A stretch of DNA of 64,000 nucleotides from Caproiciproducens sp. NJN-50. GTDB taxonomy: Bacteria; Bacillota; Clostridia; Oscillospirales; Acutalibacteraceae. Under the pieces are notes generated by a model. It worked only from the letters and a program-made list of their open reading frames with translations. It did no database searches and was not told the DNA's origin. Shown in pieces: positions 1 through 7,647 of the stretch. Made by a program: the position numbers and the translations under genes. Positions within the stretch are counted from its first letter, which is position 1; every line of letters starts with the position of its first letter. Location: NCBI RefSeq assembly GCF_004103755.1, contig NZ_CP035283.1, positions 1,550,001-1,614,000 of the forward strand, written 5' to 3'.

Positions 1-897
1 TCGCTTCGTTTGATCCGCGGCCGGCTCGGTGCGTACACGTCCCTCGGCGTTTCCAATATTTCGTTCGGCCTGCCGGGGCGGGAGCGCATCAACGCGGCGT
101 TCTTCGTCATGGCGATGCAGAACGGCCTCGGCGCCGCCATCCTGAATCCGGGTTCGGCGGCGATGATGGACGCTTATTACGCGTTCTGCGCCCTCAGCGG
201 AGCGGATGACCGCTGTCTGGACTATATCGGCAGATATTCCGGGCAGGAGGAGCGGAAACCTGCGCTGCCGCCGGGCGGCGATTTGCCGCTTCAGGAATCG
301 ATCCGGCGCGGTTTGAAGGACAGCGCCCGTTCGGCGGTAACCGCGCTCCTTGAGAGACGGGAGCCTCTCGAAATCATCAACTCTGAAATGATCCCGGCTC
401 TCGACCAGGTTGGGAAAGAATTCGAAAAAGGCACCCTGTTTCTGCCCCAGCTTTTAATGAGCGCGGAAGCCGCGAAATCCGCTTTCGAGATCCTTCGGGA
501 AAAAATGAGCGAGAGCGGGCAAACGGAGAAAAAGGGCAGAGTGATTCTTGCCACGGTCAAGGGTGATATTCACGATATCGGCAAAAACATCGTCAAGGTT
601 CTGTTGGAAAACTACGGATTCGACGTGCTCGACCTCGGCAGGGACGTGGCTCCGGAAAAAGTCGTCGAGGCGGCGGCTGGACAGCGGGTCCGTCTGGTCG
701 GGCTGAGCGCCCTGATGACCACCACGGTCGTGAGCATGGAGGAAACCATCCGGCAGCTTCATCTGGCGGCTCCGGACTGCAAAGTGATGGTGGGCGGCGC
801 CGTTTTGACGCAGGAGTACGCCGACCGAATTCACGCCGATTTTTATTCTCCGGACGCGATGGGGTCCGTACGATACGCCCAAAAAGTTTTTTCATAA
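1..897 (+). CDS. metH: Cobalamin-dependent methionine synthase, 3' part (start lies before the window)
   Basis: The reading frame is open from base 1, so this is the C-terminal part of a longer gene. The first ~75 residues look like the end of a pterin (methyltetrahydrofolate) binding domain. After a helical linker comes a B12-binding module: the motif DIHDIGKNIV near bases 564-594 carries the histidine that ligates cobalt, and GLSALMTTT follows about 45 residues later. The enzyme transfers a methyl group from methyltetrahydrofolate through cobalamin to homocysteine. The protein ends right after the B12 domain, so the AdoMet-dependent reactivation domain of E. coli MetH is absent, as is usual in Clostridia. 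A corrinoid methyltransferase subunit of another pathway is the alternative, but the attached pterin domain favours MetH. Confidence 0.85.
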   Translation, partial: SLRLIRGRLGAYTSLGVSNISFGLPGRERINAAFFVMAMQNGLGAAILNPGSAAMMDAYYAFCALSGADDRCLDYIGRYSGQEERKPALPPGGDLPLQESIRRGLKDSARSAVTALLERREPLEIINSEMIPALDQVGKEFEKGTLFLPQLLMSAEAAKSAFEILREKMSESGQTEKKGRVILATVKGDIHDIGKNIVKVLLENYGFDVLDLGRDVAPEKVVEAAAGQRVRLVGLSALMTTTVVSMEETIRQLHLAAPDCKVMVGGAVLTQEYADRIHADFYSPDAMGSVRYAQKVFS

Positions 898-962
898 GTA
901 GTCTGCCGGGAACGGCACCAATCTGACGCTCCCGTTAAAATTAATCCTGTGAGGTGTTGTCA

Positions 963-2624
963 ATGAACAGTGATGCATTGAGAAAAAGCATGCCGAAACG
1001 CGCGCTGCTCCACGCGCTGGGCCTGACCAATGAAGAGATCGACCGCCCGCTGGTCGGCGTCGTCAGTTCCTACAATGAAATCGTTCCGGGGCACATGAAC
1101 CTGGACAAGGTGGTGGAGGCCGTCAAGCTCGGCGTCTCCATGGCGGGCGGAACCCCGCTCGTCTTCCCCGCAATCGCTGTCTGTGACGGTCTTGCCATGG
1201 GTCATCAGGGGATGAAGTATTCGCTGGTTTCCCGCGAGCTGATCGCGGATTCCACCGAATCCATGGCGCTGGCGCATGCGTTCGACGCCCTCGTCATGGT
1301 CCCGAATTGCGACAAGAACGTTCCCGGCCTTCTGATGGCCGCGGCGCGGCTGAATCTTCCCACGATTTTTGTCAGCGGCGGACCCATGCTGGCGGGAAAA
1401 GTGAACGGAAAAAAAGTCAGCTTCTCCAGCGTTTCGGAGGCGGTCGCGGAATGCGATACCGGAAGGATTTCCAAAGAGACGCTGTGCGAGTTTGAAAACA
1501 ACGGCTGCCCGACCTGCGGCTCCTGCTCCGGCATGTACACGGCAAACAGCATGAACTGCCTGACGGAGGTCCTGGGTATGGGGCTGCCGGGCAACGGAAC
1601 CATTCCGGCGGTCTATTCGGAACGGATCCAGCTGGCAAAGCGCGCAGGGATGCAGGTGATGGAGCTCCTGCGCAAAGAGATCCGTCCGCGCGATATCATG
1701 ACGGAAGGCGCGTTCCGCAACGCGGAGACAGTCGACATGGCGCTCGGGTGCAGCACCAACAGCATGCTGCATCTTCCGGCGATCGCTCACGAGTGCGGCA
1801 TCGAGCTGAACCTTGATTTCGCGAATGAAGTCAGCGACCACACGCCCTGCCTGTGCCACCTGGCGCCCGTCGGGCATACTTACATCGAGGAACTCAACGA
1901 GGCGGGCGGCGTTCCGGCCGTCATGCATGAGATCGACAAGCTGGGGCTTTTGGACACGAATCTGATGACCTGCACGGGAAAAACGGTGAGGGAGAACATC
2001 GCGGGCGCCGTCAACCGGAATCCGGAGGTTATCCGTCCCGTGGAGCATCCGTTCAGCAAAACGGGCGGGATCGCCGTCCTTCGCGGCAATCTGGCCCCCG
2101 ATTCGTGCGTGGTCAAACGCTCCGCCGTGTCGCCCGAAATGATGGTACACGAAGGTCCGGCGAAAGTGTTCGACTGCGAGGAGGATGCGATTGAGGCAAT
2201 CGATTCCGGGAAAATCGCCGAGGGAGACGTTGTGGTCATCCGGTACGAAGGCCCCAAGGGGGGACCCGGCATGCGGGAGATGCTCAATCCCACCAGCGCG
2301 ATCATGGGGCGCGGCCTCGGCGGCAGCGTCGCCCTGATCACCGACGGGAGGTTCAGCGGAGCCACCAGGGGGGCCGCGATCGGCCATGTGTCGCCGGAAG
2401 CGGCGGTCGGCGGGCCGATTGCTCTGGTTCGCGACGGGGACCGGATCCGCGTCGACATTCCCAACAACCGCATCGACGTTCTGCTGAGCGACGCGGAGCT
2501 GGAAACCCGCAGAAAGGAATGGAAGCCGAGAAAACCCAGAATTACAAGCGGATATCTTGCGAGATATGCCGCGCTGGTCACTTCCGGCAACCGCGGAGCC
2601 GTGCTGGAGCTTCCGAAGTGCTGA
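963..2624 (+). CDS. ilvD: Dihydroxy-acid dehydratase
   Basis: IlvD is an iron-sulfur dehydratase that converts 2,3-dihydroxy-isovalerate or -methylvalerate to the 2-oxo acids of the valine and isoleucine pathways. The family's cysteine motifs are present: CDGLAMGH, NCDKNVPG and GCPTCGSCSGMYTANSMN. The C-terminal part has the usual GPKGGPGMREML and GRFSG blocks. The length, 553 residues, fits the family. An in-frame GTG lies at 954, but the ribosome site GAGGTG at 951-956 fits the ATG at 963. It lies 65 bases after metH with no terminator between, so the two may be cotranscribed. No ilvB, ilvN or ilvC is nearby. A strong terminator follows. Confidence 0.95.
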   Translation: MNSDALRKSMPKRALLHALGLTNEEIDRPLVGVVSSYNEIVPGHMNLDKVVEAVKLGVSMAGGTPLVFPAIAVCDGLAMGHQGMKYSLVSRELIADSTESMALAHAFDALVMVPNCDKNVPGLLMAAARLNLPTIFVSGGPMLAGKVNGKKVSFSSVSEAVAECDTGRISKETLCEFENNGCPTCGSCSGMYTANSMNCLTEVLGMGLPGNGTIPAVYSERIQLAKRAGMQVMELLRKEIRPRDIMTEGAFRNAETVDMALGCSTNSMLHLPAIAHECGIELNLDFANEVSDHTPCLCHLAPVGHTYIEELNEAGGVPAVMHEIDKLGLLDTNLMTCTGKTVRENIAGAVNRNPEVIRPVEHPFSKTGGIAVLRGNLAPDSCVVKRSAVSPEMMVHEGPAKVFDCEEDAIEAIDSGKIAEGDVVVIRYEGPKGGPGMREMLNPTSAIMGRGLGGSVALITDGRFSGATRGAAIGHVSPEAAVGGPIALVRDGDRIRVDIPNNRIDVLLSDAELETRRKEWKPRKPRITSGYLARYAALVTSGNRGAVLELPKC

Positions 2625-2635
2625 CGCAATTTTAC

Positions 2636-2671
2636 AAACAGCCCTGACCCGGGACCGGGTCAGGGCTGTTT
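2636..2671. terminator. Hairpin terminator shared by ilvD and the converging ferredoxin gene
   Basis: A 16-bp perfect stem (2636-2651 with 2656-2671) closes on a four-base loop. It lies between two converging genes, and its right arm overlaps the last codons of the minus-strand ferredoxin gene. The T-run on either strand is modest, so the hairpin probably serves both directions. Confidence 0.75.
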
Positions 2672-2872
2672 GCTTGGTGCGGCTTTTTCTACAAAAATCA
2701 CGGATACGGGGCATTCATCCCGTGCCACCAGAACGGACCGTTCGGCTTCCTTTGGAACCTGTTCGCGTATGATTCTTGCAAAGCCGTCGTCATCCATCCG
2801 GAACACTTCGGGGCAGGTGTAAGAGCACAAACCGCATCCGATGCAGTTTTTTCGGTCCAATTGCGCAATCAT
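2660..2872 (-). CDS. Single-cluster ferredoxin
   Basis: A 70-residue electron carrier. Cysteines at 10, 13 and 16 (CIGCGLC) plus Cys54, followed by proline, match the four ligands of monocluster [4Fe-4S] ferredoxins of the Thermotoga type. Cys20 is extra and could form a disulfide or be unused. The second cluster motif of clostridial 2[4Fe-4S] ferredoxins is absent. An upstream GTG at 2896 is in frame, but the ribosome site GGAGGA lies just before the ATG at 2872, which is therefore the likely start. It is 43 bases downstream of the hydrolase gene on the same strand and may be cotranscribed with it. The redox partner cannot be told from the sequence. Confidence 0.88.
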   Translation of the reverse strand: MIAQLDRKNCIGCGLCSYTCPEVFRMDDDGFARIIREQVPKEAERSVLVARDECPVSVIFVEKAAPSKQP

Positions 2873-2915
2873 AGACGGTTTCCTCCGTTTCCGCACCCTG
2901 TGCGGCGGGCGCGGT

Positions 2916-3725
2916 TCAGCCGGTCAGAAAACTGGAAAACTCCTGGTTGAATTTTTCCAGTTCATCATAAAAGACAGCGTGCCCGCTTTTTTCAAACCGG
3001 AATAATTTGGAATTCCGAATTCCGCGGTTCAGGGCAAGCGGAAGTTCTTGCGGACATATTTTGTCCAAAACACCGTAAAAAATCCCGGTCGGAACCGTAA
3101 TATGACTGAGGTCGGCCCGCAGGTCGGCATCTCTCAGCGTTTCCGCCGTTTTCAGAGTGCTGTAGCCGGGGCCGGAAAGCGTGATGGAGCGGAACCATTC
3201 CCCAAACGGCGGTGTGATCGGCTGTGCGAAAAAATTCTGACCAAAGTCGTATATTGCCTGCGGGCGGTTCCGGCTGATCTGAGCGATGAGGGAATTGACC
3301 TGCTCAAGCGGCAGCCCGCCGGAACACCCTTCCCGGCTGACAAAACAAGGGGCCGCGGCGGAGAGCAGGGCCAGCCGGGAAATTTTATATTCCCTGTGCC
3401 GCGCCATGTATCGGATGGCGATTGCGCCGCCCATGGAAAATCCGGCAAGCGCCATTGTCGAAACGCCGATCATCCGGATGATTTCGTGGATATCGTCGGC
3501 CAGCCGGTCGTAGTCATAGCCGTCCCAGGGCGCGTCTGAATTTCCAAACCCGCGCAAATCCACAGAGATGCACCGGAACCCAAGCTTTGGAAGAAGATCG
3601 AGCTGATATTCGAACATACTGTGATTCAGCGGCCATCCGTGAATCAGAAAGACCGTTTTTCTGCCGGCCGGATTCAAATCGTACACCGCAAGTTTTACTC
3701 CGCGTTCCACATTGACATAAAACAT
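2916..3725 (-). CDS. Alpha/beta-fold hydrolase
   Basis: A 269-residue soluble protein of the alpha/beta hydrolase superfamily. The oxyanion-loop motif HGWPLNH lies near residues 29-35, the nucleophile elbow GFSMGG has Ser97, and SGHAVF near the C-terminus carries the catalytic histidine. An acidic residue in the segment YGVLDKICP probably completes the triad. It resembles the non-haem chloroperoxidase / esterase branch, but the substrate cannot be inferred. The ATG at 3725 is chosen because GGAGGTG lies just upstream; an ATG at 3746 lies before that site. Neighbours on the same strand are pyk (86 bases upstream) and the ferredoxin. Confidence 0.85.
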   Translation of the reverse strand: MFYVNVERGVKLAVYDLNPAGRKTVFLIHGWPLNHSMFEYQLDLLPKLGFRCISVDLRGFGNSDAPWDGYDYDRLADDIHEIIRMIGVSTMALAGFSMGGAIAIRYMARHREYKISRLALLSAAAPCFVSREGCSGGLPLEQVNSLIAQISRNRPQAIYDFGQNFFAQPITPPFGEWFRSITLSGPGYSTLKTAETLRDADLRADLSHITVPTGIFYGVLDKICPQELPLALNRGIRNSKLFRFEKSGHAVFYDELEKFNQEFSSFLTG

Positions 3726-3811
3726 GTTTTCACCTCCGGAACACATGTATGCGCTGCGAAGGAAAAATAGAAATTACACGGATAAAAAAACTTCACCGGC
3801 CAAAAGAGGCT

Positions 3812-5572
3812 TTATTCGCTTTTTTCGCATTTCCGCCCGCTGAAGACGATCCCGCGGCCCGCATCCACCGTGACGGCCGTGCCGCTTTTCAAAAGCTGCG
3901 TGGCGTTTTGAGCCGCGACGATCACGGGCTTTCCGAGCGTCAATCCCACGATCGCGGCATGCGAATTCGCGCCTCCGCGTTCCGTAATGATGGCGGAGGC
4001 CGCTTTTAAAATGGGAAGGATCTCGTTTGAAGTTTCGGGAATAACGAGAATATCCCCGTCTTTAAAGCGTTTGTTTGCTTCCTCTTCATCCCTGCAGACG
4101 CAAAGGTTGCCGCATACGCTTCCCTTTGAAACGCCTCTGCCGGATACCAGAACGTCGCCAACCAGCTGGACCTTCAAAAGATTCGTCGTCCCTGAAACGC
4201 CGAGGGGAACTCCGGCCGTGATGACCACCAGGTCGCCGTCCCGCACCAGGCCGCGTTTTCTCGCCGTGTTGATCACGTGGTCGAACAGCTCGTCCGTATT
4301 GTCCTTTTCATCCACAAGGATCGGGACGACCCCCCACGAGAGGCTCATCTGGCGAAGCACGGTCGGCTCCGTCGTTCCGCTGATGATGGGGTGCGAGGGG
4401 CGGTATTTGGAAATCATTCGGGCCGTGCGACCGGTTTTCGTCACCGTGATAATGGCGACGGCGCCCAGGTCGTACGCCGTCGTGCAGGTCGCGTGCGAAA
4501 TGGCGGAGGTAACGTTGGGCTGCTCGTCAAAATCGCGTTTTTTGAACCGTTCGATGTAGTTGATATCATTTTCCGTCCGTTCCGCAATCTTCGCCATGGT
4601 TTTTACGGCCAGCACGGGGTACAGTCCCGCCGCGGTTTCCCCGGAAAGCATAATTGCGCTTGTGCCGTCGTAAATCGCGTTGGCGACGTCGGTCGCCTCC
4701 GCGCGGGTCGGGCGAGGGTTCTTGATCATGGAGTCCAGCATCTGCGTCGCGGTGATGACCTGGAGCCCCGCATTGGAGGCTTTCTTAATCAGCTTTTTCT
4801 GTATGATCGGAATTTCTTCCATGGGGATTTCGACTCCCATGTCGCCCCTGGCGATCATGATGCCGTCGGAAACCCTGATGATGTCGTCGATATTCTGAAC
4901 GCCCTCGGCATTTTCAATTTTAGCGATGATACGGATGCTGTGGCAGCCGAGTTTCTGCAACTCCGAGCGAAGTTCTATAATGTCCTGCGCGGTGCGGGTG
5001 AAGGACGCGGCGATGAAATCGAAATTTTCCGCTACGCCGAACGCGAGATCCTGGCGGTCCTTTTCGCTGATAAAGGGGAGGGAAAGGCGGACGCCGGGAA
5101 CGTTGATTCCCTTGTGGGAGGAGATGGTTCCGCCGTTGTCCACGGTACAGAGAATATCCGTTTCCGTGCAGGATTCCACTTTCAGCTCGATCAGACCGTC
5201 GTCGATTAAAATGGTCGTACCCGGATGGACCTCCTGCGGCAGACGGTCGAATGTGACGGAGACGCACTGCTCGTCCCCTGTGACATCGCGCGTGGTCAGG
5301 ATGAAGCGGTTCCCTGTTTTTAGGGTAACGGACGGCTTGCCGAAACTGCCGATCCGTATTTCCGGCCCCTTGGTGTCGAGCAGCAGAGCAATTGGAAGAT
5401 CCAATTCCTGTCGAAGCTTTTTGACCAGATCAACGTAGGGTTTCTGATCCGTTCCGGCCCCGTGCGAAAAATTCAGACGGGCGACGTTCATTCCGGAAAG
5501 CATCAGATTCCGGATACTTTCTTCGTCTTTTGTGGCCGGACCCAGAGTACATACAATTTTTGTTTTCCTCAT
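3812..5572 (-). CDS. pyk: Pyruvate kinase with C-terminal PEP-utilizer domain
   Basis: Pyruvate kinase makes pyruvate and ATP from phosphoenolpyruvate and ADP in the last step of glycolysis. The N-terminus reads MRKTKIVCTLGPA, the barrel contains ARGDMGVEIP and the active-site region ITATQMLDSM, and the allosteric domain follows. The last ~110 residues form an extra domain with GGANSHAAIVG, the swivelling PEP-utilizer domain also present in the long Bacillus-type enzyme (about 585 residues; here 586). GAGG nine bases before the ATG at 5572 supports this start; ATGs at 5587 and 5611 are also in frame. A sigma-A-like promoter lies 60 bases upstream. Confidence 0.95.
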   Translation of the reverse strand: MRKTKIVCTLGPATKDEESIRNLMLSGMNVARLNFSHGAGTDQKPYVDLVKKLRQELDLPIALLLDTKGPEIRIGSFGKPSVTLKTGNRFILTTRDVTGDEQCVSVTFDRLPQEVHPGTTILIDDGLIELKVESCTETDILCTVDNGGTISSHKGINVPGVRLSLPFISEKDRQDLAFGVAENFDFIAASFTRTAQDIIELRSELQKLGCHSIRIIAKIENAEGVQNIDDIIRVSDGIMIARGDMGVEIPMEEIPIIQKKLIKKASNAGLQVITATQMLDSMIKNPRPTRAEATDVANAIYDGTSAIMLSGETAAGLYPVLAVKTMAKIAERTENDINYIERFKKRDFDEQPNVTSAISHATCTTAYDLGAVAIITVTKTGRTARMISKYRPSHPIISGTTEPTVLRQMSLSWGVVPILVDEKDNTDELFDHVINTARKRGLVRDGDLVVITAGVPLGVSGTTNLLKVQLVGDVLVSGRGVSKGSVCGNLCVCRDEEEANKRFKDGDILVIPETSNEILPILKAASAIITERGGANSHAAIVGLTLGKPVIVAAQNATQLLKSGTAVTVDAGRGIVFSGRKCEKSE

Positions 5573-5631
5573 TTTCTGCAGCCTCATTCCATTACTGCTT
5601 ATTTGCATCATTTACCTATTTTTACAGTCTA

Positions 5632-5660
5632 ATCATACTAGAATCACGAAGAAAAATCAA
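5632..5660 (-). promoter_or_regulatory. Sigma-A-type promoter of pyk
   Basis: On the minus strand, TTGATT and TATGAT are separated by exactly 17 bases, 60 bases before the chosen pyk start. Confidence 0.7.
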
Positions 5661-5705
5661 TCGAATGCCGATAAATTGGCACGGCTTCTGAAAATGATCC
5701 TGCTG

Positions 5706-5734
5706 TTGCATTCATTTCGGATAAGTTATACAAT
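5706..5734 (+). promoter_or_regulatory. Sigma-A-type promoter of the VanY-like gene
   Basis: TTGCAT, 17 bases, TACAAT. Transcription would start near 5741, only about 8 bases before the first ATG of the downstream gene. This hints that one of the later in-frame ATGs may be used. Confidence 0.55.
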
Positions 5735-5748
5735 AAGAAAAAGAAGAA

Positions 5749-6582
5749 ATGGCGGGATGGATGGAGCAAATGCGGAAGCGGCGGGAAAAAATAATAAAGA
5801 CACACGCTCAGTGGCACAGTCAGAACCAGATGAAAAAGATCAGGATCTTTATGACGGTCATCGTGATTACGCTCGTTTTTTCTCTGGCAGCGGGAAGTTT
5901 GCTGGCGTGGTCCCGGATGCGCGGGCTGTTTGAGCCGCCGGCGAGCGGCAGTTCAACGGCGCTTTCTGAAATGAATCCCTCCAAATCCGGCGGCCTGCCG
6001 GTCTACAGCGATTCGCTGAGCCTGATGCTTGTCAATCAATCGAACCCCCTGCCGTCGGGGTATCAGGTCCGGCTAGCGGATTTTGAGGGGCAGAAGGTCG
6101 ATGAGAGGATTGTGCCGGCGCTGAAACAGATGATGGAGAAGGCGCGGACGGACGGCTGCCCGCTGACCCTCTCCGGGGGATATGTGGATTCCGACGGGCA
6201 GAACCGCCTTTACGAGGATGAGGTTCAGCGGCTCATGAAGAATGGAAATCTGTCCCGTGTCCGTGCGGAAAACCAGGCGCTGAATACGGTCGGCAAGGGC
6301 GGCTACAGTGAAAACCAAACCGGCCTGGCCGTCACATTTTCTGCAGACGGAAAACAGGGCGATGATTTTGCGTCTGCCAAGCAATATCATTGGCTCTCTG
6401 AAAACAGTGTGTATTACGGTTTTATTCTTCGCTTTCCCAGCGAGAAGGAATCGCTGACGGGCATGGAGTTTCAGCCCGGTCATTTCCGTTACGTCGGCAC
6501 GGGCAACGCCGTAAAAATGCGGGAGTACTCCATGTGTCTGGAGGAATATGCCGCCTATTTGAGCAAACAGTCGCAAAATTGA
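5749..6582 (+). CDS. VanY-like (M15B) membrane-anchored protein with degenerate active site
   Basis: The protein has a basic N-terminus, one membrane segment (about residues 30-54) and an extracytoplasmic domain that follows the D-Ala-D-Ala carboxypeptidase VanY pattern to its end. The family's metal motif SxHxxGxAxD appears as SENQTGLAVT (187-196), so the first zinc histidine is Asn189 and the zinc aspartate is Thr196. The usual EPWH is QPGH, with the catalytic glutamate replaced by Gln242 and only His245 kept. The substrate-binding SGYR-type motif reads SGGYV. Peptidase activity is therefore unlikely; binding of cell-wall peptide or a structural role is possible. The ATGs at 5749, 5761 and 5770 have no clear ribosome site, so the start is uncertain. 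It lies divergent from pyk. Confidence 0.75.
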   Translation: MAGWMEQMRKRREKIIKTHAQWHSQNQMKKIRIFMTVIVITLVFSLAAGSLLAWSRMRGLFEPPASGSSTALSEMNPSKSGGLPVYSDSLSLMLVNQSNPLPSGYQVRLADFEGQKVDERIVPALKQMMEKARTDGCPLTLSGGYVDSDGQNRLYEDEVQRLMKNGNLSRVRAENQALNTVGKGGYSENQTGLAVTFSADGKQGDDFASAKQYHWLSENSVYYGFILRFPSEKESLTGMEFQPGHFRYVGTGNAVKMREYSMCLEEYAAYLSKQSQN

Positions 6583-6601
6583 GATCCGGAGGAAATAATT
6601 C

Positions 6602-6630
6602 TTGCAATCGATTTTCCGGTGTGATATAAT
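6602..6630 (+). promoter_or_regulatory. Sigma-A promoter of rpmE
   Basis: TTGCAA, 17 bases, TATAAT: nearly perfect consensus, 41 bases before the L31 start codon. It begins 19 bases after the preceding stop codon. Confidence 0.85.
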
Positions 6631-6670
6631 CATCTCAGTATGGAGTATGGCTGATAAAGAGGTGACAGGA

Positions 6671-6874
6671 ATGAAGGAAAAGATCCATCCGCAGTATAAA
6701 GATACTACGATTACCTGCGCGTGCGGAAATGTGATTCATACAAGATCCACAAAGGAAAACATCCGTGTTGAAATTTGCTCCAAATGCCACCCGTTTTTTA
6801 CGGGCAAGCAGAAGCTGGTTGATACAAGCGGTCGCGTAGATACGTTCAAAAGGCGCTACGGTCTCGACAAGTAA
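6671..6874 (+). CDS. rpmE: 50S ribosomal protein L31, zinc-binding form
   Basis: A 67-residue L31 protein beginning MKEKIHPQYK. Cys16, Cys18 and the pair in CSKCHPF (Cys37, Cys40) make this the zinc-containing (C+) type rather than the zinc-free paralogue made under zinc limitation. The ribosome site GAGGTG lies 6 bases before the ATG at 6671. The gene is monocistronic, with its own promoter (6602-6630) and a terminator 15 bases after the stop codon. The IS200 element sits immediately after that terminator. Confidence 0.97.
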   Translation: MKEKIHPQYKDTTITCACGNVIHTRSTKENIRVEICSKCHPFFTGKQKLVDTSGRVDTFKRRYGLDK

Positions 6875-6889
6875 AGCCAATTTGGTACG

Positions 6890-6922
6890 AATAGACGGCG
6901 GAAAACGCCGTCTATTCTTTTT
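6890..6922 (+). terminator. rpmE terminator
   Basis: An 11-bp perfect stem (6890-6900 with 6906-6916), GAAAA loop, then CTTTTT. Confidence 0.9.
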
Positions 6923-6989
6923 GTAATACGAAAACTCCCGGCTGTGCCGGGAGTTCAAAAAAAGCTTTAGCGGTGATAATAGTAAAAAA

Positions 6990-7051
6990 CCTCCTTTTGA
7001 TATAATAAAAGCTGCGGTCTGCCAACTGCAACAAAACATATCAAAAGGAGG
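6990..7051 (+). promoter_or_regulatory. Inverted repeat sequestering the transposase ribosome site
   Basis: Fourteen bases at 6990-7003 are perfectly complementary to 7038-7051. The second arm contains AAAGGAGG, the ribosome site of tnpA (ATG at 7062). A transcript entering from outside would fold and hide that site. In IS200, comparable structures are known to limit transposase expression. Function here is inferred. Confidence 0.6.
7015..7031. repeat. Left copy of a 17-bp inverted repeat flanking tnpA
   Basis: Bases 7015-7031 (CGGTCTGCCAACTGCAA) match the reverse complement of 7534-7550 at 16 of 17 positions. The pair brackets the transposase gene inside the outer hairpins. Confidence 0.8.
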
Positions 7052-7061
7052 CACATTCGAC

Positions 7062-7526
7062 ATGAAGACGAATGATATAGATAGTTTAAACCATACGAGC
7101 TGGAATTGCAAATACCACATAGTGTTTGCACCCAAGTATCGTAGAAAAGTAGCGTACGGAAATATGCGGGCTGAGATAGGAAAAATACTGCGGGAGTTAT
7201 GTAACTGGAAACAGGTGGAAATCATGGAAGCAGAGGTGTGTCCGGATCATATACACATGTTGGTAAAAATACCACCGAAGATGAGCGTTTCCGGATTCGT
7301 AGGATTTATCAAAGGAAAGAGCACTTTGCTGATATTTGAGCGGCACGCGAATTTGAAGTACAAATATGGGAACCGGACATTTTGGTGTAGAGGCTATTTT
7401 GTAGATACGGCAGGGAAAAATGACAAAGCAATAGCTGAGTACATCAAAAATCAATTGGAAGAAGATCAGGTTGAAGACCAGATGACGCTTAAGGAGTATG
7501 CAGACCCGTTTACGGGTAGCAAGTAA
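7062..7526 (+). CDS. tnpA: IS200-type transposase (Y1 HUH family)
   Basis: A 154-residue single-strand transposase. The HUH metal motif is PDHIHMLV near residue 62, and the nucleophilic tyrosine is expected in AEYIKNQLEED near residue 125. Such enzymes cut and rejoin single-stranded DNA at hairpin ends, usually on the lagging strand. The reading frame is intact, so the enzyme could be active. The ribosome site AAAGGAGG lies 10 bases before the ATG and is part of the inverted repeat 6990-7051. Length and both motifs are normal for the family. Confidence 0.95.
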   Translation: MKTNDIDSLNHTSWNCKYHIVFAPKYRRKVAYGNMRAEIGKILRELCNWKQVEIMEAEVCPDHIHMLVKIPPKMSVSGFVGFIKGKSTLLIFERHANLKYKYGNRTFWCRGYFVDTAGKNDKAIAEYIKNQLEEDQVEDQMTLKEYADPFTGSK

Positions 7527-7533
7527 CAAACTT

Positions 7534-7550
7534 TTGCAATTGGCAGACCG
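7534..7550. repeat. Right copy of the 17-bp inverted repeat flanking tnpA
   Basis: This is the partner of 7015-7031 and starts 8 bases after the tnpA stop codon. A further small hairpin (GCGCC/GGCGC, 7556-7569) follows before the outer right hairpin. Confidence 0.8.
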
Positions 7551-7647
7551 TACCAGCGCCTTGAGGCGCAGCCAGTAATACAGGGCTTTGCCCGCATATG
7601 AAGAACCCCCGGCTTTGCCGGGGGGTAACTATTTAGGGGGAAGCGGA

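Larger units (their letters stand above)
6933..7626 (+). mobile_element. IS200-type insertion sequence (IS200/IS605 family)
   Basis: A single transposase gene is framed by two similar subterminal hairpins, CTCCCGGC/GCCGGGAG at 6935-6953 and CCCCCGGC/GCCGGGGG at 7606-7624. The distance between them (about 0.7 kb) equals the usual length of IS200 elements. No accessory tnpB is present. No target duplication is expected for this family and none is seen. The exact ends cannot be fixed from one copy; they are given here from hairpin to hairpin. The element sits between the rpmE terminator and the yigZ-family gene, so it breaks no gene. Confidence 0.85.

Noticed and set aside
960..2714. Open frame of 584 codons on the minus strand across ilvD
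   Set aside because: Same effect; the plus-strand product is an unmistakable dihydroxy-acid dehydratase.
7576..7594. Hairpin GGGCTTTGCCC as a separate terminator
   Set aside because: It is short, has no T-run and belongs to the right end of the IS200 element.
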